NCBI GenBank assembly: GCA_018332375.1
Contig: BOPV01000001.1
Span: 2,790,001-2,854,000 of the forward strand
DNA length: 64,000 nt
From: Roseiterribacter gracilis
Lineage (GTDB): Bacteria > Pseudomonadota > Alphaproteobacteria > BOG-932 > Roseiterribacteraceae
Direction of reading: 5' to 3'
Of this stretch, positions 37,276-44,977 are shown piece by piece; the stretch's first letter is position 1, and every line of letters begins with the position of its first letter. Below the pieces are notes generated by a model, which did not search any database, had not been told where the DNA came from, and saw only the letters and a list, made by a program, of their open reading frames with translations. A program made the translations under genes and the position numbers.

Positions 37276-38163
37276 CTATTCGCGGCTCCGCTCGGGCACG
37301 CCTGAGACGGTGTGATCGGCGCTGCGCACCGCCGCCAGCATGCGGGCGCGGCGCCCGTCCGGATCGCGTGCGGCTGGCGGGGCGGCAAGCATTTCCACGT
37401 CGGAATAGTCGAAGTCGCGCACCGCACGGTCACCGCGCAGCACCAGCCCGAACGCGGCGGCGGCAATCGCAAAGCGTGTTTCGGAATCGATCTTCTCGAC
37501 ATCGTCGACCGCAGTGACTGCGATGGCCCGCGCCAGGCTGCTGGGTTCGTTGGCGCTGGCGGTGCGCCAATGGAGCTGCACCGTGCCGAGATGAATTTGG
37601 GCGCGCGCATCGCGGCGCTGCGCCCACGGCCGCGCCGGCGTCAATTCGTACAGCGTCTGCGCAAGTTTTCCGTCGGCCGACATTGCGACGCGGTCGCCGC
37701 CGATCGGACGTGCGCGTGCAACTTCGGTCGGATCGAATTCGATCGCGACACCTTCGTCGCTGGTAAGATTGGTAAGCTTGCTTCCATCGGCGCTGCGCAC
37801 CGCGACATGCAGCAACCAACCGCTTTCATTCCACGGCGAACGCAGCAACGTCGTGTGCACGTCGTATGGCGCGTCGCGCGGTGCGGGCACGTCGTAGACG
37901 AAGCCCGCAACCAATGATGCGACGTCCAAGGTTGCGCGCGACGGCAATTCGCGATGCGACAGCGCCTGTTCGACGGTTTCGAGCGCTTCGGTCGGCGGCA
38001 CCAGGCGCCAGACGAAATTTCGCCGTTCGACTTGGTTCGGGCGGCCGGGCGCCGGACCCGCCGCACGTTGCGCCGGCGCCGGGTCGGGTTTCTTTTGATC
38101 GTCGTCGCAGCCGCTGACCAACAGCGCCAACGCCAGACCGATAAGTCGCAATCCTGCTCGCAT
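37276..38163 (-). CDS. Lipoprotein with YfbK/DUF3520-like C-terminal domain but no vWA domain
   Basis: 295 residues with a lipobox (LALLVSGCDDDQ), so probably membrane-anchored in the periplasm. A Pro/Ala-rich linker follows. The C-terminal 80 residues (VQLHWRTASANEPSSLARAIAV, FAIAAAAFGLVLRGDRAV, DVEMLAAPPAARDPDGRRARML) fit the end domain of YfbK-type von Willebrand proteins (DUF3520), where normally a vWA domain comes first; here the middle region has no metal-binding vWA motif. Function unknown. About 90 bases of non-coding sequence separate it from the CoA-transferase genes. Confidence 0.7.
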   Translation of the reverse strand: MRAGLRLIGLALALLVSGCDDDQKKPDPAPAQRAAGPAPGRPNQVERRNFVWRLVPPTEALETVEQALSHRELPSRATLDVASLVAGFVYDVPAPRDAPYDVHTTLLRSPWNESGWLLHVAVRSADGSKLTNLTSDEGVAIEFDPTEVARARPIGGDRVAMSADGKLAQTLYELTPARPWAQRRDARAQIHLGTVQLHWRTASANEPSSLARAIAVTAVDDVEKIDSETRFAIAAAAFGLVLRGDRAVRDFDYSDVEMLAAPPAARDPDGRRARMLAAVRSADHTVSGVPERSRE

Positions 38164-38172
38164 GGCTTTCGC

Positions 38173-38547
38173 CTACGCGCGACTCATGGCGGGATCGCGG
38201 CGGGCGCCTGCGGCGTCGAGCCGCTTCAGGTAATCGGCCCAGCGCGCGGCCTGCTCGCGGCCAAGCAGATGCAAATAGGACCAGCTGTAGAGGCCGGTGT
38301 CGTGGCCGTCGCTGAACCGCAGTCGGACCGCGTAGTTTCCGATCGGCTCGACCGCGTCGATTGTGACGTCGCGCTTGCCGGTCACCAGTTGCTTGGGACC
38401 GGCGCCGTGACCCTGCACTTCGGCCGACGGCGATTCGACGCGCAGATATTCGGCCGGCAACGAGGCACGCGTGCCGTCGTCGAAATCGATCTCAAGCGTC
38501 TGCGTTGCCCGAACGAACTTGATCTCGCTCGGCCAAATATCGGTCAT
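38173..38547 (-). CDS. DUF971 (gamma-butyrobetaine hydroxylase N-terminal-like) protein
   Basis: 124 residues with the blocks [68 protein letters not shown]. This is the small DUF971 domain also found at the N-terminus of gamma-butyrobetaine hydroxylases and in HCF101-like Mrp proteins, linked to metal or iron-sulfur handling. Start ATG 38547 overlaps the Trm112-type stop by four bases. A stand-alone member of unknown role, often next to Trm112 and Lon-like genes in alphaproteobacteria. Confidence 0.88.
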   Translation of the reverse strand: MTDIWPSEIKFVRATQTLEIDFDDGTRASLPAEYLRVESPSAEVQGHGAGPKQLVTGKRDVTIDAVEPIGNYAVRLRFSDGHDTGLYSWSYLHLLGREQAARWADYLKRLDAAGARRDPAMSRA

Positions 38548-38732
38548 GGATCGAGTTGCCGTGCTTCGTCGACGAGCATGATCGGAATGCCGTCGCGAAT
38601 TGGATAGGCGAGACGGGCTGCGTCGCTGATCAGTTCCTGCGCGCTGGAATCGTAGCGCAGTGGCTGTTTGGTCAGCGGGCAGACCAGAAGGTCGAGCAGC
38701 TTGGGGTCGACGGTGCGGCGCGCGTCAGGCAT
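38544..38732 (-). CDS. Trm112-family (YcaR-type) protein
   Basis: 62 residues: [47 protein letters not shown], the Trm112p domain. The first CP pair is kept while the second zinc-binding pair is missing, as in most bacterial members. Eukaryotic Trm112 activates methyltransferases; the bacterial role is unclear. It is coupled to DUF971 downstream. Confidence 0.9.
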   Translation of the reverse strand: MPDARRTVDPKLLDLLVCPLTKQPLRYDSSAQELISDAARLAYPIRDGIPIMLVDEARQLDP

Positions 38733-38742
38733 GCGCCGGAAT

Positions 38743-39420
38743 CTAGTGGCAGGGGTCGTCGCCGTCCATCGGCGTCGCGACCGCGATTTCGAGCAGTGCC
38801 ATCATGACTTTGGCGCGGTCTTTGAGACAGGTCGCTTCGAGCAGCGCCTGTTTCTCGCTCGACGCAAACGGGCAGATCATCGCCAGCGAGGTCACCAATT
38901 TCTCGTCAGGCGCGCTTTCGATCGCATCCCAATTGGCGGACAGGCCTTGTTGCCGGAAGTACGCCTGCAACAATTCGAGCAGACGCGAACGATCGATCGG
39001 TGCGACGCCAGCTTGTTGATAGTCGGCTTGGAACGCCGACCAATCGACATTGACGCGGCGATAGCCTTTGACCATCGCCAATTCGTCTTTGACATGAAAC
39101 CGTGCCAGGCCGGTCAGCGTGACGAGATAGCGGCCGTCTTCGGTCTCATTGAAACTGGTGATGCGGCCGGCGCAACCGACCGGAAAAATCGGTTCGCCGT
39201 TGCCGGACTTTGCGCGGTGCGCGCAGCCTTCATCGCAAGGCTGGATCATGCCGACCAATCGATCGCCGCGGATCGCATCGTCGAACATCGCGAGATAGCG
39301 CGGCTCGAAAATGTTCAACGGCAGTTTGCCGCGCGGCAGCAACAGCACGCCCGCCAACGGAAAGATCGGCAGCGTCGTGGGCAACTGCTCGAATGGTGGA
39401 TCGAAAGCGCTGCGGGACAT
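38743..39420 (-). CDS. LON N-terminal (substrate-binding) domain protein
   Basis: 225 residues matching the LON N-terminal domain without ATPase or protease parts: [70 protein letters not shown]. These stand-alone proteins bind protein substrates or are of unknown function. Ten bases separate it from the Trm112-type gene; the thioredoxin gene lies just upstream on the same strand. Confidence 0.9.
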   Translation of the reverse strand: MSRSAFDPPFEQLPTTLPIFPLAGVLLLPRGKLPLNIFEPRYLAMFDDAIRGDRLVGMIQPCDEGCAHRAKSGNGEPIFPVGCAGRITSFNETEDGRYLVTLTGLARFHVKDELAMVKGYRRVNVDWSAFQADYQQAGVAPIDRSRLLELLQAYFRQQGLSANWDAIESAPDEKLVTSLAMICPFASSEKQALLEATCLKDRAKVMMALLEIAVATPMDGDDPCH

Positions 39421-39438
39421 GAACTAGCCAGCTAGGGC

Positions 39439-40359
39439 TTAGCTGAACAAAATCGAGGAGAGTTTTCGCCGCCCCTGAATCGTCAGCGGGTCGGCAGGGC
39501 CCCAGGCTTCCCAGAATTTGACCAGCTGTTTGCGTGCTTCGCCGTCGTTCCAGGCGCGGTCGCGGCGAATGGAGTCGAGCAGAATATCGCCCGCCTCTTC
39601 GAGTTTGCCGGCCGCATAGAGGCCGAGCGCCAGTTCAAGCCGGGCCGCCTGATCGGCCGGATCGCGCGCGACTTTGGCTTTGAGATCGTCGAGCGGGCCG
39701 CTTTTCGCTGCTTGTTCGGCAAGATCGAGCTGGGTGCGCACGGCAACGATCGCAGGATCTTTGGCGACGCTTTCGGACAATGTGGCGAGGCGCGTCTTCG
39801 CGCCTTCAATGTCGCCGGTGGCGAGCACGGTGCGCAGCAAACCCGCATGCGCCGCCGCCAATTCCGGATCGTGTTCGAGCAGCGCCGCGTAGATTTCGGC
39901 TGCGCCCGCAACGTCGCCTTCGTCTTCGGCCTGTTTGGCTTCGGCGAGCGCGGCTTCAATTCCTTCTTCTTCGCTGTCGGGTGCGCCTTTCAGCAGACGT
40001 TCGACGAACTGCTTCACCTGGCTTTCGGGCAGCGCACCCATAAAGCCATCGACCGGGCGGCCGTCGAGGAACGCGTACACAGTCGGAATCGACTGCACGC
40101 GCAGCGCCTGCGCCAGCTCGGGATTCTCGTCGATATTCACTTTGACCAGGCGGACCTTGCCCTTGGTCGCGCCGATGACCTTTTCCAGCGCGGGCGTCAG
40201 CTGGCGGCACGGGCCGCACCACGGCGCCCAGAAATCGACCACGATGGGGCGTTCGCGCGAGGCTTTCAGGACGTCGGTCTCAAAGCTTTGCGTCGTGGCG
40301 TCGATCACCGCGTCGTCGGCGTGCGGTGCCGCTGCGGTCTGGCCGAGCGTGAAGGTCAT
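39439..40359 (-). CDS. Thioredoxin-like chaperone with TPR-type C-terminus (CnoX/YbbN type)
   Basis: 306 residues: a thioredoxin domain (residues about 20-130) with VDFWAPWCGPCRQLTPAL (Cys48 and Cys51) and IPTVYAFLDGRPVDGFMGALP, and a helical TPR-like C-terminus to the end (EAKQAEDEGDVAGAAEIYAALLEHDPELAAAHAGLL). This combination is that of YbbN/CnoX, a holdase that protects proteins under oxidative stress; in alphaproteobacteria the active Cys pair is often retained, as here. First gene of the run Trx-Lon-like-Trm112-DUF971. Confidence 0.9.
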   Translation of the reverse strand: MTFTLGQTAAAPHADDAVIDATTQSFETDVLKASRERPIVVDFWAPWCGPCRQLTPALEKVIGATKGKVRLVKVNIDENPELAQALRVQSIPTVYAFLDGRPVDGFMGALPESQVKQFVERLLKGAPDSEEEGIEAALAEAKQAEDEGDVAGAAEIYAALLEHDPELAAAHAGLLRTVLATGDIEGAKTRLATLSESVAKDPAIVAVRTQLDLAEQAAKSGPLDDLKAKVARDPADQAARLELALGLYAAGKLEEAGDILLDSIRRDRAWNDGEARKQLVKFWEAWGPADPLTIQGRRKLSSILFS

Positions 40360-40542
40360 GCGATCAATTCCGTACTGAAGGCGATTTGAGGCGGCGATTA
40401 GATGTGCGGCCGGGACCCGCGGGGCAAGGCGTTTTCGTCGCAGGCCTGGGCTTCCGGGTCAAATTCGGGGCCGCTTGCGCCCGGAACGCGGATCCGTATA
40501 GTGCGCGACTTCCGCGGCGGGCCCTGCCGCGGGATTCGGAGC

Positions 40543-40617
40543 GCGGGCGTAGCTCAGGGGTAGAGCACAACCTTGCCAAGGTTGGGGTCGAGGGTTCGAA
40601 TCCCTTCGCCCGCTCCA
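40543..40617 (+). tRNA. tRNA-Gly (GCC), attachment site of the island
   Basis: Cloverleaf: acceptor GCGGGCG with CGCCCGC, D arm TAGCTCAGGGGTAGAGC, anticodon stem ACCTT-GCC-AAGGT with anticodon GCC, T arm GGGTTCGAATCCC, encoded CCA. The 3' half is repeated at 51,038, so this gene is intact and is the integration site of the following island. Confidence 0.97.
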
Positions 40618-40623
40618 TTTTCT
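40573..40623 (+). repeat. Left attachment site (attL), 51-base repeat
   Basis: Identical to 51,038-51,088. It contains the anticodon-loop distal part and T arm of tRNA-Gly, CCA and ATTTTCT-type trailer. The bases before (C versus G) and after (A versus T) differ between copies, which sets the ends. Confidence 0.93.
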
Positions 40624-40695
40624 ACCAGACAGATCAGGTTGTTAGCCGCGAGCGACTCGCTCGGCGGCTGCTTCCACGCGGCCGCGCGCGGCGAT

Positions 40696-40716
40696 TTGGA
40701 AGCAACTTGGAAGCAA
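40696..40716 (+). repeat. Tandem TTGGAAGCAA repeats near attL, possible integrase arm sites
   Basis: Two perfect 10-base copies separated by one base (40,696-40,705 and 40,707-40,716). The core GGAAGCAA recurs at 50,888-50,895 next to the other end of the island, just upstream of the integrase. Repeats at both ends of an integrase-driven element are what arm-type binding sites look like. Confidence 0.4.
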
Positions 40717-40755
40717 GACCGGTTTTTGGGGTCGAGATTCGGCATTTTCCGACCC

Positions 40756-41133
40756 TCACTTGCGCGACAACTGCCGCAGGTTCCGCAGGCACGTGCGAAC
40801 CGCGGGGTGAATGTCCTCTTCCTGCACGACCAGGACGCGCAGCTTGGCGATCACGTCGGCAACGGAATCGACCTGGGCTCGATAGATGCGCGTGGCGATC
40901 TTGTCGGCCCGCGTCAGTAGCCGCCCCTGCTCGTCCATCGCCTTCTGCACCGCCGCTTTCTTTTCCGCGACCTGCGCAGCGCCCGATGCCCTGCGTTGTG
41001 CGGCGAAGAACGCGTTTTCGTGCTGGGTCACAACACGGTTCACCGCATCGACCTGCCGAAGCGTTGATCGCCACTCGACCAATAGACGCTGCGGCCCCTG
41101 CCCTGCGCTGTGTGCGCGTTTCCGCGTTGTCAT
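40756..41133 (-). CDS. Helical hypothetical protein of the island (125 aa)
   Basis: ATG 41133 has AAGGAAG upstream. The product is Arg-, Gln- and Ala-rich, with a predicted long helical or coiled-coil pattern (LLVEWRSTLRQVDAVNRVVTQ, AAVQKAMDEQGRLLTRADKIATR) and a basic C-terminus CLRNLRQLSRK. No enzyme motif. It is divergent from the small XRE regulator gene at 41,403; the gap has two CGTTTA-type inverted repeats, so the regulator may control it. A structural or DNA-associated role is possible but not shown. Confidence 0.6.
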   Translation of the reverse strand: MTTRKRAHSAGQGPQRLLVEWRSTLRQVDAVNRVVTQHENAFFAAQRRASGAAQVAEKKAAVQKAMDEQGRLLTRADKIATRIYRAQVDSVADVIAKLRVLVVQEEDIHPAVRTCLRNLRQLSRK

Positions 41134-41262
41134 TGTTCTTCCTTTCGTTGCTGCCGCGTCGGTTGCCTTTGCTTTTCGGATTGCGGGATGCCGCTCCGGA
41201 TTGGATGCCGCCATTCCACGCCAGCATGGCGGCATCCTCCCACCTCCCTTCGACGCATGTGC

Positions 41263-41279
41263 TAAACGTTTTTCGTTTA
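41263..41279 (+). promoter_or_regulatory. Inverted repeat TAAACG-TTTTT-CGTTTA, possible operator
   Basis: A perfect 6-base inverted repeat around five T bases. The same half-site CGTTTA builds the palindrome at 41,368-41,379. Both lie in the gap between the divergent helical-protein and XRE genes. Confidence 0.45.
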
Positions 41280-41367
41280 GGCATTTGCACGCGTTTGGCG
41301 CGGCCAAGTTCGATCCCGGCTCGCAAACCTCATCCTGCTTCAAGCAGAACGAAAGTCAACACGATTT

Positions 41368-41379
41368 TCGTTTAAACGA
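41368..41379 (+). promoter_or_regulatory. Perfect palindrome TCGTTTAAACGA, possible XRE operator
   Basis: A 12-base perfect palindrome 23 bases before the XRE start codon, sharing its half-site with the inverted repeat at 41,263. Position and symmetry suggest autoregulation. Confidence 0.45.
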
Positions 41380-41402
41380 TATTCCGATGATAGCCAGTCC
41401 TA

Positions 41403-41660
41403 ATGGCTGGCCGGAAAACATCACGGCGTAGAAAGACGATCGTCGATCCGCGGTATCGCGAACTCGTGCAAGAGCTTCGCCGTGCGCGTGAAGATCAAGA
41501 AATGAGCCAAGGCGCGCTCGGCGAGGCGATTGGGCGCGATCAGATGTACGTCTCGCGCGTTGAATCCGGCGATCAGCGAATCGACGTTTTCGAGTTTGTC
41601 CATCTCTGCCAGACGCTCGATCTGGATTGGGCTCGTTTGTTGAAGCGGTTTGCTACGTAG
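41403..41660 (+). CDS. Small XRE-type helix-turn-helix regulator (85 aa)
   Basis: Cro/C1-type HTH across residues about 20-75: YRELVQELRRAREDQEMSQGALGEAIGRDQMYVSRVESGDQRIDVFEFVHLCQTLDL. A short basic N-terminus (MAGRKTSRRRKT) precedes it. No strong ribosome site is visible before ATG 41403. Two inverted repeats with the half-site CGTTTA lie upstream, in the gap shared with the divergent helical-protein gene. It probably represses itself and that gene. Confidence 0.85.
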   Translation: MAGRKTSRRRKTIVDPRYRELVQELRRAREDQEMSQGALGEAIGRDQMYVSRVESGDQRIDVFEFVHLCQTLDLDWARLLKRFAT

Positions 41661-41741
41661 CGACAGTGCGATGATCGAGCGCGTTAGCCCGCTTTAATCA
41701 TGTGGCAGATGCGCCGGCGACCGACCGCACGCTTCGTCGGA

Positions 41742-43325
41742 TTAGTCGAGCGGCTTGGGAACATATGAGGTGTCGTCCTTGATACACACCGTATCGTCCG
41801 AATACGGCGCGTACACATCTTCAGCATGCGTGAGCAATCGCAGATAGCCAGGCGCATGGCAGAGCAATTTACTTTCTCGATATTGGCTAGCGGTCGCATC
41901 GAACACCGCATGTGCGCGTATGCGCCCATTAGCGACGTTCGGATAAGAAAGCTCCTCGACAGTTCCGAATTCCACGACCCAGACGAAGCGCGGCAACAGC
42001 ATTGTCGCTATGTTCTGGATGACGACTGCTGGATGCGTATTGCGCAGCGCTCGCTCTTTATAGCGCCAGCCGTAAGTTAAGTACGTGCGCGCCAACACCT
42101 GACCATTGCGCACGTCGCGCACAAACGCCTCACCGTCATTGACGGAAGTTCCGAGCTTATCGCGGTAGGCGTCTCGAAATTCCTCCCAGCGATCGACGTA
42201 GCGGCTCAGCATATCGCGGCCCAAACGCTCAGCGGTATCCGCGTTCAGGTAAACTTTGGTAGGCATTGGGATCATCAGATAGTGCACGTGATCCCGAACG
42301 TTGTACGGCGTGTCGCCCTCTTCATTCCCGCCAACCGGAATACGCACACAGCTTCCAATCTGATCGTCATTGACGAGGAAGGCTGGGCAATAAGCGGCGA
42401 CCGTAGAGCCTTCTGAGTGTCGCTCCGGACCGCCAAGAACGCGGCCGACCGCAACTACTGCATGATAGGATGCGTCATCCGGCGACCACGGCCGAAGGCC
42501 AAGAATGACCGGTATGCCAGAGTCCACGAAACGATGGATAATTTCTTCCGGACGAAAATGATCGGGCCACCGAAGTTCGCCTTGGTCGATGCGCGCGGCA
42601 TAAATGATTGGCTCACGCCCCATCGCGCGCAGCGCTGATCCTATGTTCAACGCACTTAGGCCATCCGATCCGTAGGGGAGCCGGTCTGACATGTAGCTTT
42701 CGTGTCGTACCGCTGCTTCCGTAATCGCTGACGTCGAATACCAGCGCTCTCGGTGCTTGGTATGAAGATGCCGTCCGGCCATCCAAATCGCCGCTTGAGC
42801 ACAAGCGCCAACCTGCGTGTCTTGCTGCGTGAACGGGATTCCCCGAACGATCATTCTGGCGCCGAGCAAATGCACTTCGTGCTCGGCGCTAATCAAAACT
42901 TGTCGCTCCGGCCACTTACCTGTGTCGCAAGCTATTACTGCTCGGGCTATCGGTGCGTGTTCCAAGGGACGCGTAACTATGAACCCGAGATATTTTTTCT
43001 GCCTGCTGAGAATCTCCAGCCCTTCATAGATCGCGCCCGCTGCCGCGATCTTCACGAGATCAGAAGTAAAGAAGTGCCAGCGCTGGCATACTTTGTGATG
43101 TGCCCTGAACACTCCGGCGTAAAACTTCGTGAAGTCATCGCTGAAGTCGCGATCGAGATAGGATTCTTCGAGGATCACGGCGCCGGCGCCCAGCGCGCGG
43201 AAGTCGTCGATCAGCTTATTCGCAACGTGGTCAATAGCGCCCGTCGCGGTCATGCTTAGTTTGATGTTGGCCCAATCCGCGTCGGTTGACAGCGCAAGGG
43301 CTCGGAACTTCCCGGTCAGTTGCAT
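41742..43325 (-). CDS. Papain/C39-like cysteine peptidase-fold protein of the island (527 aa)
   Basis: Residues about 160-330 contain a papain-like pattern: FTQQDTQVGACAQAAIWMAGR with C175 after glutamines that could form the oxyanion hole, SYHAVVAVG with H288, and FLVNDDQIGSCVRIP with N319 or D320 as third residue, as in C39-type peptidases. The first 160 residues (ILEESYLDRDFSDDFTKFYAG, HEVHLLGARMIVRGIPF) and the last 200 have no recognised domain. ATG 43325 has no clear ribosome site and follows a terminator, so its own promoter must lie close by. It may process or sense proteins in the island's defence system; that is inference from position. Confidence 0.65.
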   Translation of the reverse strand: MQLTGKFRALALSTDADWANIKLSMTATGAIDHVANKLIDDFRALGAGAVILEESYLDRDFSDDFTKFYAGVFRAHHKVCQRWHFFTSDLVKIAAAGAIYEGLEILSRQKKYLGFIVTRPLEHAPIARAVIACDTGKWPERQVLISAEHEVHLLGARMIVRGIPFTQQDTQVGACAQAAIWMAGRHLHTKHRERWYSTSAITEAAVRHESYMSDRLPYGSDGLSALNIGSALRAMGREPIIYAARIDQGELRWPDHFRPEEIIHRFVDSGIPVILGLRPWSPDDASYHAVVAVGRVLGGPERHSEGSTVAAYCPAFLVNDDQIGSCVRIPVGGNEEGDTPYNVRDHVHYLMIPMPTKVYLNADTAERLGRDMLSRYVDRWEEFRDAYRDKLGTSVNDGEAFVRDVRNGQVLARTYLTYGWRYKERALRNTHPAVVIQNIATMLLPRFVWVVEFGTVEELSYPNVANGRIRAHAVFDATASQYRESKLLCHAPGYLRLLTHAEDVYAPYSDDTVCIKDDTSYVPKPLD

Positions 43326-43340
43326 GTAGGGACAATAAAA

Positions 43341-43363
43341 AAGGCAGCCGAAGCTGCCTTTTT
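43341..43363 (-). terminator. Bidirectional intrinsic terminator
   Basis: Stem AAGGCAGC and GCTGCCTT around CGAA, followed by TTT on the plus strand and preceded by AAAAAA, which becomes a U tract on the minus strand. It ends the 58-residue gene unit read from the right and separates it from the peptidase gene. Confidence 0.85.
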
Positions 43364-43384
43364 AACAGAAGAGAATGCGGGATT

Positions 43385-43561
43385 TTATCGAAATCGCGTC
43401 TTCATGACCTGGAAATCGGGGCTCCGCAGATACGCCTCAATTTGCTCAATGTCAGCGCGCGCCGTTTCGCTAACGCCCCGGTCTTCTTCTGGAGTTGGAT
43501 GCGATGCTGCATCTTGGACCCGCAACAACTCGATCGGGTCGCCAGAAAGACGGCGATTCAT
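43385..43561 (-). CDS. Small charged protein (58 aa) of the island
   Basis: Frame from ATG 43561 with GGGGA six bases upstream to TAA at 43385, followed within 25 bases by a strong terminator. The product starts MNRRLSGDPIELLRVQDAAS, is rich in Asp, Glu and Arg, and ends in an amphipathic helix-like IEQIEAYLRSPDFQVMKTRF. No family recognised. It lies between the ImmA-type gene and the peptidase, in the same direction as both. Ribosome site, terminator and codon flow support a real gene; the role, possibly an antitoxin-like or regulatory partner, is unknown. Confidence 0.55.
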   Translation of the reverse strand: MNRRLSGDPIELLRVQDAASHPTPEEDRGVSETARADIEQIEAYLRSPDFQVMKTRFR

Positions 43562-43847
43562 GGCAATTCCCCATCTACGATCATCTGAAATTCATACCCG
43601 GAAAATAACTACAACGCCAGAAAAGCCTTGACTCAATTTTAAATTGGTTACAGCGCGCATTGCGGTCAACTCGCTGATTCGATTCCCACTTTTCCGGGAA
43701 TTCCTTAATTCCTGAAAAAAGAAACAGCGCGTTTGCGCCCATTGGGGACGTAGATCAAGCCCGAGCAGCAACGTTGGTCCCGAATCAGCAATCGTTGTAC
43801 GCGGACAGCCGGGAGGCGCCACGGGCGCAATGCCGAAGCCCAGTGCT

Positions 43848-44390
43848 CTAAGTTTCGCGGCTTTGAGCAAATAGGTTTTGAAGGCGATACGTCATAGCTT
43901 GACGGCTCACGCCATACTTCTTTGCAAGGACAGCGACCACCGCTTCGTCCTCAATGTCGAGGGAAGCTGGATCGATTTCTGCTCTAAGCATTGCAGAAGG
44001 CATCAAGATTGATGCAGCAAACGTATTCGCCTCGATCTCAGCTACATATTTGCCTTCAGATGATTTGTCGGAGCGAAGGAAGACGCTGAACGTGGTGTCC
44101 ACGTGAACTGGCGCGCGTTCGTGAAGCTTAAAATGTCCTAGCTCGTGGGCGATCGTGAATCGCTGCCGTTCGCGACTCTGCCCGTTGTTCACGACAATAT
44201 CAGCGCTATCCCCTTCGCGAACCAAAAAGCCGGATACGCTTTTATCATCGAACGAATCGAAGTGGATCGATGCTCCTTCGCCGCGCGCGATCTGCACTAT
44301 GTCGATCGGCGCTTTCGCGCTTTGGTATTTAGCGAGTAGTTCTAAAACGACGCTTTCGATGCGCGCGTATCGCACGCGAAGCGGTGTCAT
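43848..44390 (-). CDS. ImmA/IrrE-type zinc metallopeptidase
   Basis: 180 residues from ATG 44390, which overlaps the XRE stop (ATGA); an upstream ATG would start inside the XRE gene. The active site is FTIAHELGHFKLHE (residues 79-91), followed by a glutamate in EIEANTFAASILMPSAML, the family pattern. The C-terminal part VVAVLAKKYGVSRQAMTYRLQNL is a winged-helix-like end. ImmA-type peptidases cleave the repressor encoded next to them when a signal is sensed, so this pair forms a switch, here divergent from the ubiquitin-like operon. Confidence 0.88.
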   Translation of the reverse strand: MTPLRVRYARIESVVLELLAKYQSAKAPIDIVQIARGEGASIHFDSFDDKSVSGFLVREGDSADIVVNNGQSRERQRFTIAHELGHFKLHERAPVHVDTTFSVFLRSDKSSEGKYVAEIEANTFAASILMPSAMLRAEIDPASLDIEDEAVVAVLAKKYGVSRQAMTYRLQNLFAQSRET

Positions 44391-44677
44391 GCCGCGTCGC
44401 TGCGCTTGCGTTGCCACTGAACGACGATCTCCGGAAGTCCTGGCTTCGGGGTTTGTATCTCAGTCGTCTTCGGCCACAGCTTCGTGACAGGAACATCCAA
44501 CGCAGTAGCTATGCGATCGAGTTGATCGACCAGGACACGCTGCTTGCCAGTTTCAATGCTCGTCAGAGATGTCCGTGAAAGGCTCAGCTTTTCGGCCAAT
44601 TCGCCCTGCGTCAGGCCTTTCTTTTCGCGCTGCTCGCGAATGCGGCTTCCCATCCGCTGATAAAAAACGTCGTCCAT
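44387..44677 (-). CDS. XRE-family repressor paired with ImmA-type peptidase
   Basis: 96 residues from ATG 44677, with GGGGAG six bases upstream; frames further upstream are shadow. HTH: RMGSRIREQREKKGLTQGELAEKLSLSRTSLTSIETGKQRVLVDQLDRIATALDVPV. The C-terminus LPEIVVQWQRKRSDAA overlaps the peptidase start. The upstream gap has GTCAAC-type repeats near both divergent promoters, including one overlapping the -35 box of the ubiquitin-like operon, so this protein is a good candidate for its repressor. Confidence 0.88.
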   Translation of the reverse strand: MDDVFYQRMGSRIREQREKKGLTQGELAEKLSLSRTSLTSIETGKQRVLVDQLDRIATALDVPVTKLWPKTTEIQTPKPGLPEIVVQWQRKRSDAA

Positions 44678-44740
44678 ACAGACTCCCCTACGACCCCATG
44701 ATCGCGCCGCTATCGCGAGTTTATTGCCCGATTCGAACCC

Positions 44741-44757
44741 GTCAACCGTGTCAACAA
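44741..44757 (+). promoter_or_regulatory. GTCAAC direct repeats in the divergent promoter region
   Basis: GTCAAC-CGT-GTCAAC reads on the minus strand as two GTTGAC units that could also serve as -35 boxes of the XRE gene (TTGACG with TAAACT about 16 bases on). The same word GTTGAC overlaps the -35 box of the plus-strand operon at 44,901. Shared sites on both promoters fit one repressor. The exact start base is approximate by one or two. Confidence 0.4.
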
Positions 44758-44901
44758 ACCGCAGAGACGGCATGGGTGACAGTGAAACAACCATCCCCGG
44801 CCCTCCTCGGTTCCGAGCTAGCCCACGCGCATCATCTCGGCAGATTTCCGTTTTAAATCAGTAAGTTATAAACATTTAGACACGCCATGATGTCGGTGTG
44901 G

Positions 44902-44931
44902 TTGACATTGAAGACTGCCAATCCATATACG
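44902..44931 (+). promoter_or_regulatory. Putative sigma-70 promoter of the ubiquitin-like operon
   Basis: TTGACA (44,902-44,907) and TATACG (44,926-44,931) are separated by 18 bases, 47 bases before the first gene. The stretch 44,678-44,977 contains this promoter, the repressor promoter and the GTTGAC sites, and no other gene. Confidence 0.6.
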
Positions 44932-44977
44932 GTTAGAAACCCAAACAGGGGGCTAGCCCGAAGGAGGGGCTGCAGAA

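Noticed and set aside
43592..43870. 92-codon frame between the ImmA-type gene and the 58-residue gene
   Set aside because: Starts with TTG inside the peptidase gene, has no ribosome site and no domain; an alternative 49-codon frame in the same stretch is equally weak.
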